Source: Symbiodinium natans (Eukaryota > Sar > Dinophyceae > Suessiales > Symbiodiniaceae). Taken from it: a DNA stretch of 64,000 nt. The stretch is from assembly GCA_905221605.1 (NCBI GenBank), contig CAJNDS010002737.1, positions 126,001 to 190,000 of the forward strand, read 5' to 3'. Of the stretch, positions 34,900-47,363 are shown piece after piece. Position numbers and translations under genes: made by a program. Position 1 is the first letter of the stretch; each line of letters opens with the position of its first letter. The notes below the pieces were generated by a model. That model was not told the origin of the DNA. It did not search any database and saw nothing but the letters and a program-made list of their open reading frames with translations.

Positions 34900-35985
34900 C
34901 ATGGGATCATAGGTACGGCGAGTGTAGTATCGGATTCAGCACCGATCTGAGTTGGCCACATGCACCTACAGATGAGAGAACAAATGGTGTCCCCGTGGCT
35001 TTCTTCGCAGTCAGTGATCCATTCTACCACATGTTACCATTTGTCAATTCCAGCAGTGCCCCACGCAGAGCCAAGCTTTGCGGTGTTTGACGCGTCTCTG
35101 CAAATCTAAGTAGCGCGTGGCGATATTCAAGGGACCAAAAGCGGACATACGTGTAAGGGTATCGGCTTCGGGCTTCGGTAATTATAGTGTAGCCAGAGAC
35201 ACACATTCAACATGGAGGTATCGTTTTTGGTATTCGGCATCGCTTCACCAGGCAACTGCAAGATGTCCCCTTCTAGCTCGGCACGAGGCCTTTAGAACGC
35301 CTGTCGCTCAAAAAGCACAGCCACAAGCATCGGCAGCCATGTCTTATGTTTAAGTCGTCCTGTATTCGACCAAAAGATGGCACAAGCAACCTCAAGCAAC
35401 CTCAAGCAATACCAAGCCCAAGAAAGTGCAACAAAGTGCTCAAAATTCAGAGGTCCTTCACTGGTTCCGTCGGCTCGGCGACGCGCAGCAGAGATGATAC
35501 GACGTCGAGCACCCCGCAACTGGCCTCTCCATGTCCATGGAAAGAGTCGGGGTGTGAGAAGAGACGAACATGGGATCAAAGGGACATGATAGGCTAGGAT
35601 CGTGGAACTACGTAGCTCACGCATTGACCCACTGCCAACTTCGCATAATTCCCTGCAGTACCCAGATGAAGAGTTTGCGACAGCCGGAGGATGCGCACTT
35701 CGGCGAGAACCCGCATGGGGCACTAGAGCTCTTCAAACTGGCGCCAAACCAGGGAATGTGCAGATGCAGATTTTCGGTAAATGTGGGGGGGGGGGGGGGG
35801 GGCAAGGAACACTTGGTTTTTCTCGTCTCGTCCGAGCTGGCTGAGGAAGGTCTTTTCCGAGCATCCATCGGACAGCCGACATCCCGCCAGGCGCTGGGTA
35901 ATATCAAGGCCATTCCACAAAACACGCCAAAGTACTTGCGAATGGTTGGTGCGAAAGCGCTCCTGGGCACCACAACAACGGCCAC
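34900..35985. other. no confident gene; contains a G-run
   Basis: Short overlapping frames on both strands without domains. A run of about 17 G lies at 35786-35802. It may hold the missing 3' exon of the phosphatase-like gene to the right. Confidence 0.35.
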
Positions 35986-35987
35986 AA

Positions 35988-36082
35988 CATATATATATAT
36001 ATATATGTGTGTGTATATATATGTATATGCATTTGTATATGTATATGTATGTGTATATGTATATATATATATATATATATAT
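35988..36082 (+). repeat. (TA)n / TATATG microsatellite
   Basis: TA dinucleotides mixed with GTGTATAT and GTATAT units. Ile-Tyr frames across it are artefacts. Confidence 0.95.
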
Positions 36083-36104
36083 ACACTTTTTTATAGCTGT
36101 GAAG

Positions 36105-37440
36105 ATAGACCCACACGAAAAACACAAAAGAATTGAAAGTTGACTAGCTTGCCAGGCACGAAAACCAACATGGAAGACCATGGTGGCCGTGCCATCAACA
36201 CTTCTTCACATGCTTCTTGGCCCAAGAGCTTGACGAGGCTAGCAGTGAGATCAATGCCCGAGACGCTCAGGATTGAGAATCGTCCCTGTTGCTGGCTCTG
36301 CGCAGCTTTCTGAAGATATGGCAGTGCTGGCATGGATGAAGAAACCAGTGCCCGGCAAAGGTTCAGCTCGCCCTGAGCAATGACCTCTGCTGCCCTCTTG
36401 GGTGTCATGCAGCTGTCTGCAGAGCATGGCAAGCTGCCATGATTGCACCATCTGGACAAAAGATCAGCTCCAGACTGCATGTCCTGTAGAGCAAACTCCA
36501 TCCCACCCTCCACGTGTACAAGAGTCTCGGAGCCTTCAAGCGTAGTGACAAACAACGAGGTGCCCTCCCCAACGACGAAAGACGATGTCGGCCCTGCGAG
36601 CAGAGGCAGCAACATTCCAACTGCCGTCGCCAAGGAACGCTTGGTGTCCACACTGAGCACGTCGAGCGCCGCCTCTGCGAGCGCCTCACCATACCGCCAG
36701 GCGAGGCGTCTTCCTACACGCACGGCTTGTTTAAAGCCGTCGGATGTCAGCTGATTCGGCGCGCAACTCCTGCCAGCCCATGGCTCACCGTCGTCTGCTG
36801 CAACTTCCGGATTCAGCAAATCAGGCTCAAAGGATCTTTCCAGCAAATGACCATCCTGGGCAACGGCTTGGAAATGGAGCTGCTGGTTTAGATGCCAGTG
36901 CCGAGGCAAATCGGTCGGACGGCAATCCCACGTTGAGGGCGGCTTGGGATCCATCGGCCAACCTTGGGAGGCACTGGCTTCTCCATGGCTTACCAGGACC
37001 ACGGCACTTTGAAGTGTCCAGTCTGCAGGGTGTGGACTCAATTCTTCAGCAAGAGCCATGTCCGCCAAGCAATGCTTGGAAAAACGATCCAGCCGCGTAT
37101 CTTCAGACAACAGACCATAGTCAGATGCGCTCGGCACCTTTCGACATAAGAACCAAGCATCTTCTTGCACAGCACTACTGGCCAACAAGGTCTCAAAAGA
37201 AACTTTTCAATGCCGAAGCCTCTGTGCGCCATAAAACCTGTAGAGCTCCCAGTATTGCAGCGGCACCAAGGCTCAACAGCAAGGCCAAGAAGGCAGGCCT
37301 CTGCAAGAAGAGTTTCGAGTGCACTTGCCTTGAAATTGAGCGGCTGGTAGAATTACGTCTTTGGTGTGGGCGTACGTTCTCTTCCCCAGAGCCTACTTCG
37401 GGAGAGTCACGTAACGCAGCACTGGCTGCATCGGGGAAGG
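36105..37440 (-). CDS. membrane-anchored histidine-acid-phosphatase-like protein (PXYLP1-like), probable pseudoenzyme
   Basis: Exon 1 ends at 37238 with a GT donor and carries a signal-anchor helix (PAFLALLLSLGAAAILGAL) behind basic residues, fitting a type II Golgi or ER protein. A 46-base intron (37237-37192) in phase 0 leads to exon 2 (from 37191), open to about 36105. Exon 2 shows the order of a branch-2 histidine phosphatase: VVLVSHGEAS in place of RHGxRxP, LTSDGFKQAVRVGRRLAWRY, DVLSVDTKRSLATAVGML, a degenerate SGIDLTASLVKLLG in place of the HD motif, and PPWSSMLVF near the end, like the WxPYAS strand. A GC donor after FVPG suggests a further 3' exon. The catalytic Arg of RHG is Ser and the His of HD is Ile, so phosphatase activity is doubtful. 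A start Met was not fixed. Confidence 0.65.
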
Positions 37441-37789
37441 ATACTGAAGAACAGATTCGATGCGGAACCCTGTTACCAGATATAGATATAGCAGCATGTC
37501 AAGATTCTGCAGATGAGTTGGAGCTGCACGCAGCAGATGCGTGGCTGGTAGCGTGCAACAGCTGACAGGGTTTGATAAGATACACCGCTCTAAAGCCTCT
37601 ATAGCCTCACCGTCACTTCAAATCTCAACCACCATTCCGTTGCCAAACATGCCCTTTCCTCAAGGTACCAGGCATTGTTGCATTCAAACCAACTGCTGGA
37701 ACTGAATCAGCTGGGAGACTGCTTCGTTGATCGAGGCAGCACATGATGGAAATCCATGGCCATGTCTCATGCAAGCTAGTCAGTCCAGC

Positions 37790-37960
37790 ACTCTTGTTTT
37801 GTTGCGTGGTCATATTCCCAGGCAATGAAGTAAACTAGCCAACGGGCAGGCGCAATGGGGCAACACAAGAAGTAACAGTCAGATCCAACCGCCTGATCGA
37901 AAACGAATGCGGCCTGTTTGGCCATGGCCAACTGGAGCCACACAGCAGAGGTAGGTGACA
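37790..37960 (-). CDS. possible terminal exon, unrecognised
   Basis: The minus strand reads VWLQLAMAKQAAFVFDQAVG and runs through LVYFIAWEYDHATKQECWTD to a stop. The first part is Ala- and Phe-rich and coding-like. Family unknown. The stretch upstream to 38300 has only weak frames. Confidence 0.3.
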
Positions 37961-38309
37961 TTTTCTTCGCTTTGCTCTGTCTGCGGGAAGGAGAAGCGGG
38001 GGAAGGGGTGTGGGCAGAGCATAACAATTCAAACCCAGCAAAACGGGAGGGTACCAAAGCTTGCCCTGGCCGCCTCCTCCAGCAGCGGCGCCAATGCCTG
38101 GACCAGAGCCTGTGAAAAGCAGTTGCTGTCAGCACTTGCTGCGTGAAGGCTCCAGAAGCTCCAGTTTGTTGCATGCAACTTCCACATATGCATATGCTTC
38201 CTTTGGCGTTCACGTCCAATGCTGTCTCAATGCTGCTCAAGTCCTTTGGAGCATTGTGAAACATGAATTCATTCGTCGGCTAATCCAACGAGTGTATGTA
38301 GCTGGGTAA

Positions 38310-39600
38310 GTGCAGATGGTGAATCAAAGAAGAGGTTCAACGAATGACCAGCATCCATGAAATGATCCATTCTGGGTTGGAACAATGTTTGGAGCCGCGG
38401 TCCCAGCTCAGATGTGCTTCAAGGGGTTGACCCCAAATCCGCCGGCACCTTCAAAAAGCGATCGACAAAACCTTCAGCGCAACATAACCCGACCAGCACC
38501 GGAGTCTGGGAAGTAATGCGGGCGCCTCTCTTGAGCGCCAAGTCTGCGAAGCTGGCGATCCAATCCTTTAGATAGCTCCTGAGCTGCTGTCGGGGGACCT
38601 ACCTCACCCACGCCCACATACATGCACAACAACTCCCACGAAGCAAAGACGGAATCATGCGCCGGAGCTCACACTGGGAACATTCACCTCACATTCACTT
38701 CACTGGGCTTATGCACAGGGTAAGCTCGACCGCCACGGCCTGGAGCTCTCGAACACAGGTTCGGGTCTACGTCTGCATGTTTTGGCTGCCAGCGGCTGCT
38801 GATGTTGACGCATCTGTCGGACGACATATTCTAGGACTCTATGCTAGATGCTGAGTCACACTCATCTTCTTGCCGACGTCGACGTCGAGAATTCAGGTGT
38901 GGGTGAGGACCCAACAACTGAATATTCACATTGACATGAAGAAGTCTTTTAGCCTAGCCTCCAGTCGAGTCCGAGGGGTCGTAGAGCGGGGGGGGTCTTC
39001 GGCCGGAGGAGCAAAAAGGAATGAAGGAGATGGGAAGAAGTGTTCATCGGGGCGGAGCAGAGGCCCCCATCTGTTACTGAAGGGACATGCTCAAGTCACA
39101 ATATGTCTCGATGACCCACACCCACATATGCATCCAACGTTGTCACACGCGAAGCGCATAGCCAGAGCAAACAGGTCTTCTAGATTAATTTCGAGCCGAG
39201 CATCGCATCAGTAAGTTGCAGGACTAGCCTTACAACTCACAGCTGGTCAGATAACACTGTCTCAGCTGTGACCTGTCAAGCAGTCATGAAGGTCTGCTGC
39301 GAACTAGGGCGGCTAAGGGACTTCTGTAGCGAGCATACGTGCCATCGCCCATCCGGCAGCAATAAGACCAGCTCGAGCCTGGCGATCTAGCCTCTAATTC
39401 CGAAGCAACTCCTGCATGAAACATCACAAATGTCGGAACTCATGCGCAGCGACAGCGAAAGCGAACTCACCAGTGCCACGTGCCCAATGCGCACAGTTGC
39501 CATGTTTTGTCGGCTCAACGATGCACAAACGTGACTATAGCCTAAGCCGATTGAAGCTGCAAGATATCTCACCGCTGACACCCAGAATTCTCAGGCCTGT
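38310..39600. other. no recognisable gene
   Basis: Only short frames on both strands. No domain or convincing exon pair was seen. Confidence 0.4.
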
Positions 39601-39603
39601 CAC

Positions 39604-39768
39604 GCACACACACACACAAACAAACAAACAAACAAACAAACAAACAAACAAACAAACAAACAAACAAACAAACAAACAAACAAACAAACAAACAAACAAA
39701 CAAAAACAACATACATACATACAAACATACATGCATACATACATACATACAATTTTGACAGACAAGCA

Positions 39769-39826
<58 letters not shown>

Positions 39827-39980
39827 ACACACACACACACACACCTACACCCACACCCACACCCACACCCACACCCACACCCACACCCACACCCACACCC
39901 ACACCCACACCCACACCCACACCCACACCCACACCCACACTCCCACCCACCCACGCACGCACGCACTCACACTCTCTCAC
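39604..39980 (+). repeat. compound microsatellite: CA, (CAAA)n, CATA, (CAAG)n, (CCCACA)n
   Basis: CA to 39616, about 22 CAAA units to 39703, CATA-type units to 39750, about 17 CAAG units (39764-39826), CA, about 18 CCCACA units (39848-39940), then CCCA/CGCA units. All blocks have the C and A strand on plus. Frames across it, such as the Cys-Leu-Phe-Val periodic one, are artefacts. Confidence 0.97.
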
Positions 39981-39984
39981 CCGC

Positions 39985-42900
39985 CCGCCCACGCACACGT
40001 AATTCCCGAGGAACGCTTGGCACCGTTCAAGCCCTGAAATCCCGATGCAACATTCACCTAGAACCTCTTGATTCGTTCTGACCTTGACTGAGACTGTGAG
40101 GCCGAAGTGTAGTACATCGGAGGAACGCTTGGCAAGAAATACGAATCCGCAACATGTGCTCAACCTGCTGATGAAAAAACTCCCGCTATGGGTTCCAGAG
40201 TGTTATGAAAAGGGTTGGTGTGTTGATGCCTTTGTTTGTTGACACATGAGTATTACAAACCTTCAAAGTGACATGAACTCGTTGCATAGAGAAATGTAAA
40301 CCTACAGAAAGGGCTGTTGTGGCATTTTCATACATGGAACAGTCCTTTCTGTGTTTAGGGATGGGAAGAAAAAGCTTCGGCCGGATGTCACTTCGCATGC
40401 CTTGAAGTCTCATCAACACGCGGCGAAGCTTCCAATGAGAACCTGTCACACTCTGAGTATATAAGTCCAATCGAGCGCCATGATCGGCTATACCCTTTCA
40501 TTTACCCATATTCGCACATGCAGCTTCGAGAGGCTCTGGAATAATAAGGAAGGTTCAGAGCGCGATCTGAAAGTCCACAGCTCTGCACACCTGTACTTAA
40601 CGCAACCGCGCACGATAGAAGAGCTCAATGCGGTCGAAGCCACAATGCCCTACCGGGATTGATGTCGCTGAGCTGGACCTCTCCCACATACATGAACGCA
40701 AAGGGGCATGTCACCTCAGAGACAGACGGGGCACAATTTGCACTCTAGTAAAGCGCCTTTTAACGCATTTTGAAACTGCAAGGACAGCACATGCATGTTC
40801 TTGAATATATGTATATGACTGTATATGTCTTTCACGCACTGCATCGGTAATGGAAGACCGAGGAACATCGAAGGATGTAACAAGTGACTAAACCCAGCCA
40901 TGTATACCTCACCCGAAGCTGGGCAGCATGCCTGATCGAACGACAGGAATAGGAGTGGGCCACACAGAGAAATCCAAACCTCAGTTCTTGCACCCGCCAG
41001 GATCTCAAGTTTGCGTGTGCCCTAAGCATTTAGGGCAAGGTCACAGCCAGCAGATGGTTCAGTGGCAGGAGAAGTGCGTCAGTTCAGGCCAACACCAATG
41101 TCAATCGCAATGGCGGTCTGCAATTCAGTTTATGAGGGCGCCACGAACAACAACTCGACGGCACAAGGCGACTGATTTCCGAACTGATCAGTGGCAACAC
41201 GGCTTACCTTTCATTGAATTGTTGGCATAGGGGCTCCAGCACTTGACTGCCGTAATCGGCAACGCACCCTCCTCTAGCACTATGCTATGGAGGCCACCAG
41301 AAGCGGCTCAAAACAAAACAACTGGTGAACCTTTAACCTATCATTCAGTTGCCCCCTTCAATCATGAAGCATTTGAAACCACGCTGAGAGTCCTGTGTTG
41401 CTTATCCAATCCTAGTCTCTAACCTGTAGCTTACGTAAACAACACGCTTCGGGCATCTTCGTGCAGTCGTGCCTACAGTACCCTCAATTCCAAATGCAGA
41501 AACACAGCACGGTTCGTGCTTCTCTTGGCAAGTTCTGTCTTTCTTGATGACAGTGGCATCGGAGGAGAACTTCATCCCAAGTATGGGGTCTTCGACCGGG
41601 TCGTCTTCGGCAGACACCGCCTGGCGTGAGCACAACCCTATGCAGTCTCCACGTGGGCTGAAGCTATGTTCAAGACCAACTTTTGTAAAGATCCCTCTAG
41701 TTTTCAGCTTGTCGCAGCTGGTCTACATACGACAATTCCGCACATGCCTTCACAGCGTGGCTGATAGGCGCTGCCAATGCGCTTTGTCCAACGGGGACTC
41801 GGGCCGAAAACGTGCCCTCGCCTTGGTCTGCTGAAGTACACGTGCATTTCAGGTTCGAAGACTTGCATGAGAGAAGCGACTGAGAGCTGCAGAAAACGGT
41901 CTGGGCAGAAAGTGCTTTTTTTCACGGCGCATCTTAACCGATTTGACGTACGAAGGCTCAAGCGTGAGCAAAACTGTCAGGGACAGCAGCACTTTTCAGA
42001 AGATGTAGGTTCTCGCAATCCACATCTTCAAGTATCTCTGTTGTTTTCTTCACTGACTTTCTGCTTGCCGGTGAGCACATTGCTCAAAAGTTCTGCACAC
42101 GAAACTGAAAAGCTGCGCGTCCAAAGCGAATGAGAAAGAATCTTGGTCTTGCCGAGTGAAGCCACCGCGACTGTGGAACACAAGCTTCCATCGGCTGAGT
42201 CCAAGCCAAGCCGAGATAACGAGAGGCTGCTTGCCGAGCCGCATCGCACAGGAGGATGTAAACTTGTAAACAAAAGCCAGGGGCCGGAACTCACACAGAT
42301 CGCGAATAAATCAACGTAGATGAGAAGCCCACAGGTCATCTGCAGGGGTGAAAAGCATCGGTGCATGCGGAAGGAAAAATCTGTGTGCAAGCGCGTCAAA
42401 TAGCCGCCCCCCCGACCCCCCAGACAACAACCTTGAAAGCGGGCGCGAACACACATAAGCACACGGCCTTTCACAGTGTCATCATTCCAACGATACAAAA
42501 CGGCTCAGCTACTCCCCATCAGGTGTACAGCAGTCGAGAGGCACACGTATCCAAGGGCTTTGTGGATGCGCTCCTGCTCGATGATTCCCTGTGCTGTCTC
42601 GCTCACATGAGTCAGCAGATCATCGCCGATGGTATAGGCCCAGCTCTCCAAGCATGCCTCAGTTAGATTTGCTACATCCTCATAACACTTCACGTCTCGT
42701 TCGGTCGGAAAGGAACTATGGGAATGTAACGTTACGGAACTACTTCTCGCTGCCTGGGCACAACACCATCAAGCAGTGTTTTCTGATCATCGCTGCTCTT
42801 TGCATCTGGGCCTTTGCATGTGCGAACGGCATTCCACAACTATACCACATATACCAGGTATACCACAACGCACGCCTGGCATTGACATGTGACAGTCTGC

Positions 42901-43110
42901 TGGCTGAGTCCACTGCTGGGTGGCTTTCCTATCTGCAGCGGTTCCCATCGCCATTGGCTCACCATCTGACAAGGCACACAATCACAAATTGTCCACGGCC
43001 ATTCTTCTTCGCCGAAGCAGCTTACGACTCTCACGTCTCTCACCGCAGCATCGCCTCATAGACAGGTGCCAGCACTGTTGGTGAGACAATCCTTGTCGGC
43101 CGAAGAACCA
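39985..43110. other. no confident gene
   Basis: Many short frames on both strands, none with a domain. Longest: plus-strand 42591-43061 and minus-strand 42498-42028. A C-rich patch lies at 42406-42420. Confidence 0.35.
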
Positions 43111-43115
43111 TGTCA

Positions 43116-43350
43116 GTTCATGATAGACAAGTTCTCCAGCATCATCTGTCTTGCTGTTGAAGCTGCGCACGCAACTTTGTACTGTAGACCATGTACTGTA
43201 CACATGAACGGAATGCCCTCTGGGCAGCCGCAGCGGCTGACTGTCTCCAGCCCGGTGCATTTCCTTAGAATCACCACAACAGCTTGCACAAAACAGCGTG
43301 CGGATGTCTCACCAAGTCTACATGGGATGTTTAGTTTAGAGGGTATGCGG
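43116..43350 (-). CDS. possible exon, unrecognised
   Basis: A minus-strand frame reads LNIPCRLGETSARCFVQAVV and then GIPFMCTVHGLQYKVACAAS to a stop near 43113. It is coding-like without a recognised domain. Confidence 0.25.
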
Positions 43351-43516
43351 GTCGCAAGGCGCAAGGCCAAGGATCCACCCAGTCCGTGAGCGCCACCCGC
43401 TCCGAGGGAGGCAAAGCAGCGTAGTGGTTCCAGTGGAGCATAATGGTCTTAGATTCGTTCACACACTTCGATTTTCTCATGGTCGTGTTGTGAACGCGCT
43501 TGCGCTCGCCACTGCT

Positions 43517-43652
43517 TACAATCCTGTTTTGGAGTTCTGTCGCGAACTTGCATGCCAAGCGCAGTTCTCCGGCATCTTTCTGGATTTCCTTTTGGCCCAA
43601 GATTCCGAAAAGAAGAGCTCGTGCAAGATTTCCACGCCCAGCAGCTGACTCG
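43517..43652 (-). CDS. coding-like internal exon, unrecognised
   Basis: A minus-strand exon after a GCCGAG acceptor reads GRGNLARALLFGILGQKEIQ and then GELRLACKFATELQNRI, ending at a GTAAGC donor near 43516. The splice sites and helical content support an exon. The function is unknown. It may be in the same gene as the stretch at 43116-43350. Confidence 0.4.
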
Positions 43653-43699
43653 GCAGGCAAGTCACAGGAAATGTGCTCCTCCAAATGACCACTACTGAT

Positions 43700-45080
43700 A
43701 TGTCAGAGTACACGCGCTACCCGCTACCAGCGCCTACTCAACTGTTGAGCTTCCGAGTCAACGTGCGAAATGTGTTCACTACGCTGCCGAGGCTCTTCCA
43801 GAGAGCTGGCCCTGCAAGCTCCCTGCGGCTGCTGAACTGCAAAGCATCTCTCCTCATTTCGTCACAGTTCAGCTGCCGATTCCAAAATGTGTGCCTGCCA
43901 ACTGCCTCCTATAGACTTTTGCCCCGGCCCCGAAGCTTTTTTTTGCAGAGAAGGGGAATGTGCAATAACGGGCATGCTTCTTACCTCATTGAAGGCCCGG
44001 CTCAGCTGTGCATCTTTCTGTGCTCGGAGATGCTGACGCACCCAAACCTCGAAAGCAGCGCAGAGATTAGTTCGTCGATTTCCTTAACGGATACCGACTT
44101 GAAACGTGTCACCGCACGTCAGCGACAGCAGCCTCAGCCAAGCTCCATGTGATGCGATCCAAACACCTTTCTCTTGCAGCAGCATCACAAAAACAAACAA
44201 CACAAATGACACAGATCGCTTGTTCAGCCCATTAAAAATCTGAAGACATTAGTCCTGTTCGTGCCTAGCTTCTGCAAATCTCGGGGGAGAGATATCTCCG
44301 AGAAAGCAAAGCACAATGCCGCCATCACCCCGGTGTCCACGAAGCCTCGGTGTTTCAGATTCAGCGTCTGGAGGCTGAACCAGACAACAGCGGCAACACA
44401 ACCACCACGCCGCACGCACCGGAACACCCACACGCTCTGAGATGGACAGAAAGGAATGGAAGGTTGCCTACAACAATTCGGGTCTTGCTGACGGGTCTCG
44501 GTCGGGGTCTCGGTTTCCGGTCAGTCTGCCAAAACACTGGCAGACTGTGGTTATTGCCGTATGGCAGGGGGTTGCGGCTGCACGCTCCAATTTGTACACT
44601 GATGTACACTCTGCAAAGCTCAGTTCGTGTTCGGCACTGGCTGCAAGATTCACGTGTTGAAGATGTGACGGCATCTCCCGATCGTATCGTTCATGGCTCA
44701 ACACAAAGGGAGGACTATCGGAGAGAAATCAGAAAGAAGCGCACCCAGCGACAAAATGCTACAAACCACCCTGCGATGCCACGTGAGTAGAAGCGCATGC
44801 ATGTGCATGCATGGAGCCAGCACTGGAGATAAAGGAGTGCCGCGAAGCCTTCGGCCGAGACACGGATTGAGTTCAGGAACTCCATGCGGAGTATCTTGGC
44901 AAGAGAGAAATCCTCGCTCAAATACCTTTGCAGCATGGTGGCTCCTTGCCCTCTAATTGCGTGCATTCCGTGGCGTAGCAAAGACCCTCAACAGTTGCTC
45001 ATTACCCTGGCCTTCTCGGCTGCAACAACTTCAGCTTCCGCAACAGCTATAGTGATAACACGTACACACACACACACACA
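43700..45080. other. no confident gene
   Basis: Competing frames occur on both strands. A minus-strand stretch near 44090-44000 reads SVSVKEIDELISALLSRFGC and could be an exon, but an overlapping frame ends at a GAG-GTAAGA donor, so the choice is open. Confidence 0.3.
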
Positions 45081-45084
45081 CTCT
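45060..45084 (+). repeat. short (CA)n run
   Basis: About 10 CA units. On the minus strand its GTGTGT is directly next to a possible splice donor. Confidence 0.9.
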
Positions 45085-45086
45085 TG

Positions 45087-45161
45087 AGGCATCTGGTGCA
45101 CTTCCACCCGCTTGGTTGGTTGCAAAATCTCGTCAAGAGGCAGTCCCATTTTCTCTGCAGA
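45087..45161 (-). CDS. possible 25-codon exon
   Basis: After a CTCTGCAG acceptor the minus strand reads EKMGLPLDEILQPTKRVEVH and is open to the GTGTGTG of the adjacent CA/TG run, which could act as donor. No family is recognised. Confidence 0.3.
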
Positions 45162-45899
45162 GAGTCTGAGATTGCAAGCGCAACCAAAAAGCATTCTCCC
45201 CAAAACTGGATTGCAACCGCAACCGCAACAGTCTCTGCAAGACTGGATGCACTTCATTCCGAACACCAGCTATGCGACTGCTGCGACATGTTGAGCAAAG
45301 CAGCCGATGCATTCGCCAGTAATCCACGATTGAAGTGGGACGGTCACGCACAGTACCTGATGCCTTGGGTTGATTGGAACAGCGCCGGCGAAAATTCACA
45401 GCGCTGCACGACTGTGTCCGCAAGTTGCGCACAACTATAAACGAACACGTCCTCCGCAGGGTCTGGGCATCCTGCTACAAGGAATGCCAAGGTCCGTCCA
45501 GCCTGTGCGTTGAAACAACGCTGCGCAATACCTTAGCGGCTTAGCGCACTTCCATACCGCAACCGTATCTCAGCCGAACAACGGCGCGCCTTTCTCAACC
45601 CCGGCAACAAACTGCTCTTGTCAGGCAAAGGTCGGTCGCAGAGAGCTAGGAAATCATGGTCCCTTGCTCCAGGCGGAATGACGGGATCCCGCGGCACGAA
45701 GAACGGTTCGTAGCCTGAGCATCACGCACTTGAAAGCCACCTGTCCGTATCCACATGCGGGCCAATCTCCGTCTGTGAAGCTCGAAGCAGCTGCCATGCT
45801 GCAATCCAGGGCACGTATGCTGTCACCATCCGGATCACCTTGTCAATTTCAACGACCTTTCTACTTGCTGTGCCCTGCTAGGCCCCGGTCCTTGAATTT

Positions 45900-46700
45900 C
45901 TCGCGGGGGTGGCATCTCTGCCATGTCGGGGATATGCAGTGCCGAGACTGAACCAGACCCAACTTTCACATCCTCCTGCAAAAATTCGCAAAACCGAGCA
46001 GTATACGCCCCCATGGCTGGTCTTAAAGAGCACTTTTGCGAAGAGCAGTCCTGTCCACGCCGCAACAGGAGTGACTTTGTGGCCGAGTCCTGCACATTGC
46101 TGTGCAGATTTGCTGACCAGGCAAAAGTGCGGAGTTCTCAAGTCGTTGTCGCTGAAATCGCACCATGTGCGCAAAGGCGGTCCGCGCAAAGCTCCAAAGC
46201 TGTTTGTCCAGCTTTGTTCCGTGCTGTCGCATCAGCACTGGACCGAAGAAGCGCCTCATTCGCGCCAGTAAGAATGGGGTGGCTATGGCAGCAGCTACAC
46301 TGCACGTGCAGCACACTTGTGCCCTGGCAAATGGAAAAGCCAGAGGTGCTGCTGCAACTGCTTGGCGACCATTGCATGCAGCCACATGAAGCGGTGTCCA
46401 GCCACATGTGTCGGAGACGTTTGCTGGCAGAGGCCTGCGAACAGGGCGATTTCCGATTGTTGTTTGCCTTTCGTTGGCTGTGCCAGATGCTTTACCGTGT
46501 GCCTTGCCACATTGCTACGTCGCCACGCGTCAGCTAATGCAGCAAAAAGCAACAATTCCAAACCGCACCTGTCGGTCCCGGGCAGGTCCAAAAAAGCCTG
46601 CACCACCCGCAAGCTCCCCTTGCGACAAGCCGCATGGAGTCCCGTCGTGCCATTGCCTCAGCACTTCATGGCTCTGCAACATGCAAGGAAGTCTGCTAAA
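45900..46700 (-). CDS. ankyrin-repeat protein, multi-exon fragment
   Basis: Three ankyrin-type stretches on the minus strand, in order. NGTTGLHAACRKGSLRVV followed by QAFLDLPGTDR lies near 46655-46570. GWTPLHVAACNGRQAVAAAP lies near 46405-46340. SADATARNKAGQTALELC lies near 46245-46185. G-x-T-x-LH-x-A-A/C and AGQTALEL are the repeat signatures. Reading frames differ between stretches, so introns or decay separate them. Such repeats mediate protein contacts and are very numerous in dinoflagellate genomes; the partner is unknown. Start, end and intactness are not resolved. Confidence 0.6.
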
Positions 46701-46759
46701 AGCTAGCAGGAGAGGGGTTTGCATGGCAGCCAAATCGGGTGTCTTTTTCTGAAGCATCG

Positions 46760-47360
46760 ACTGCCTGGGTCTGCGCTTTTTTTTGTCTTTGCACCCAGCC
46801 AAGCTGGAAAGTTCTCTGGCAAGGCATGCCAAACTCATGAAGGCTGAACAATGATACAACGGTCGTGCCAGTACTGTCACATCAACTTTAGCAAAGCATC
46901 AATCTCTGGCGCGAGGATCCGCGCCGAATCTTAAGAGCCACCGCACGGCAGCTAACTGCCCCTTGGAACAGAACAGCAGTAGTTGCTGATCCACCTGCCA
47001 CGAACAATCACGAACACAGGTAGCGGCGGACCAGTCCTAAGAAACAGTGCGTCCAGCATGTTCCACTAAACTGGGACCTTGCCTCTCACAAAGAGTTCCC
47101 GTGCATTCCGCTTTCTTGAATTAACATGTCAAACCTCAAAACAATTGATCGTGGGATCGAGCGGAGGGTTGGTGGGTTGCCCTCGCATGGCTCGAGAATT
47201 TTGCAAGGCAGCATATCGCATCAGAGGTTTCAAGGCTAGATTTCAGATTCCGTTTTTTGGTAGGGGGAAGGGTGTGAACGTTGGGATATTGTGGGGTCTG
47301 GGAGGGCTGCTGGGCACAGCCACTCCTTTGTGCCTGAGACCTGCAGCATGTGACAAATCT
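46760..47360. other. no recognisable gene
   Basis: Only short frames. The stretch may contain upstream exons of the ankyrin gene. Confidence 0.35.
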
Positions 47361-47363
47361 TAG

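Noticed and set aside
39416-40163. Cys-Leu-Phe-Val and Cys-Gly periodic proteins of up to 221 codons
   Set aside because: These are products of CAAA, CAAG and CCCACA microsatellites.
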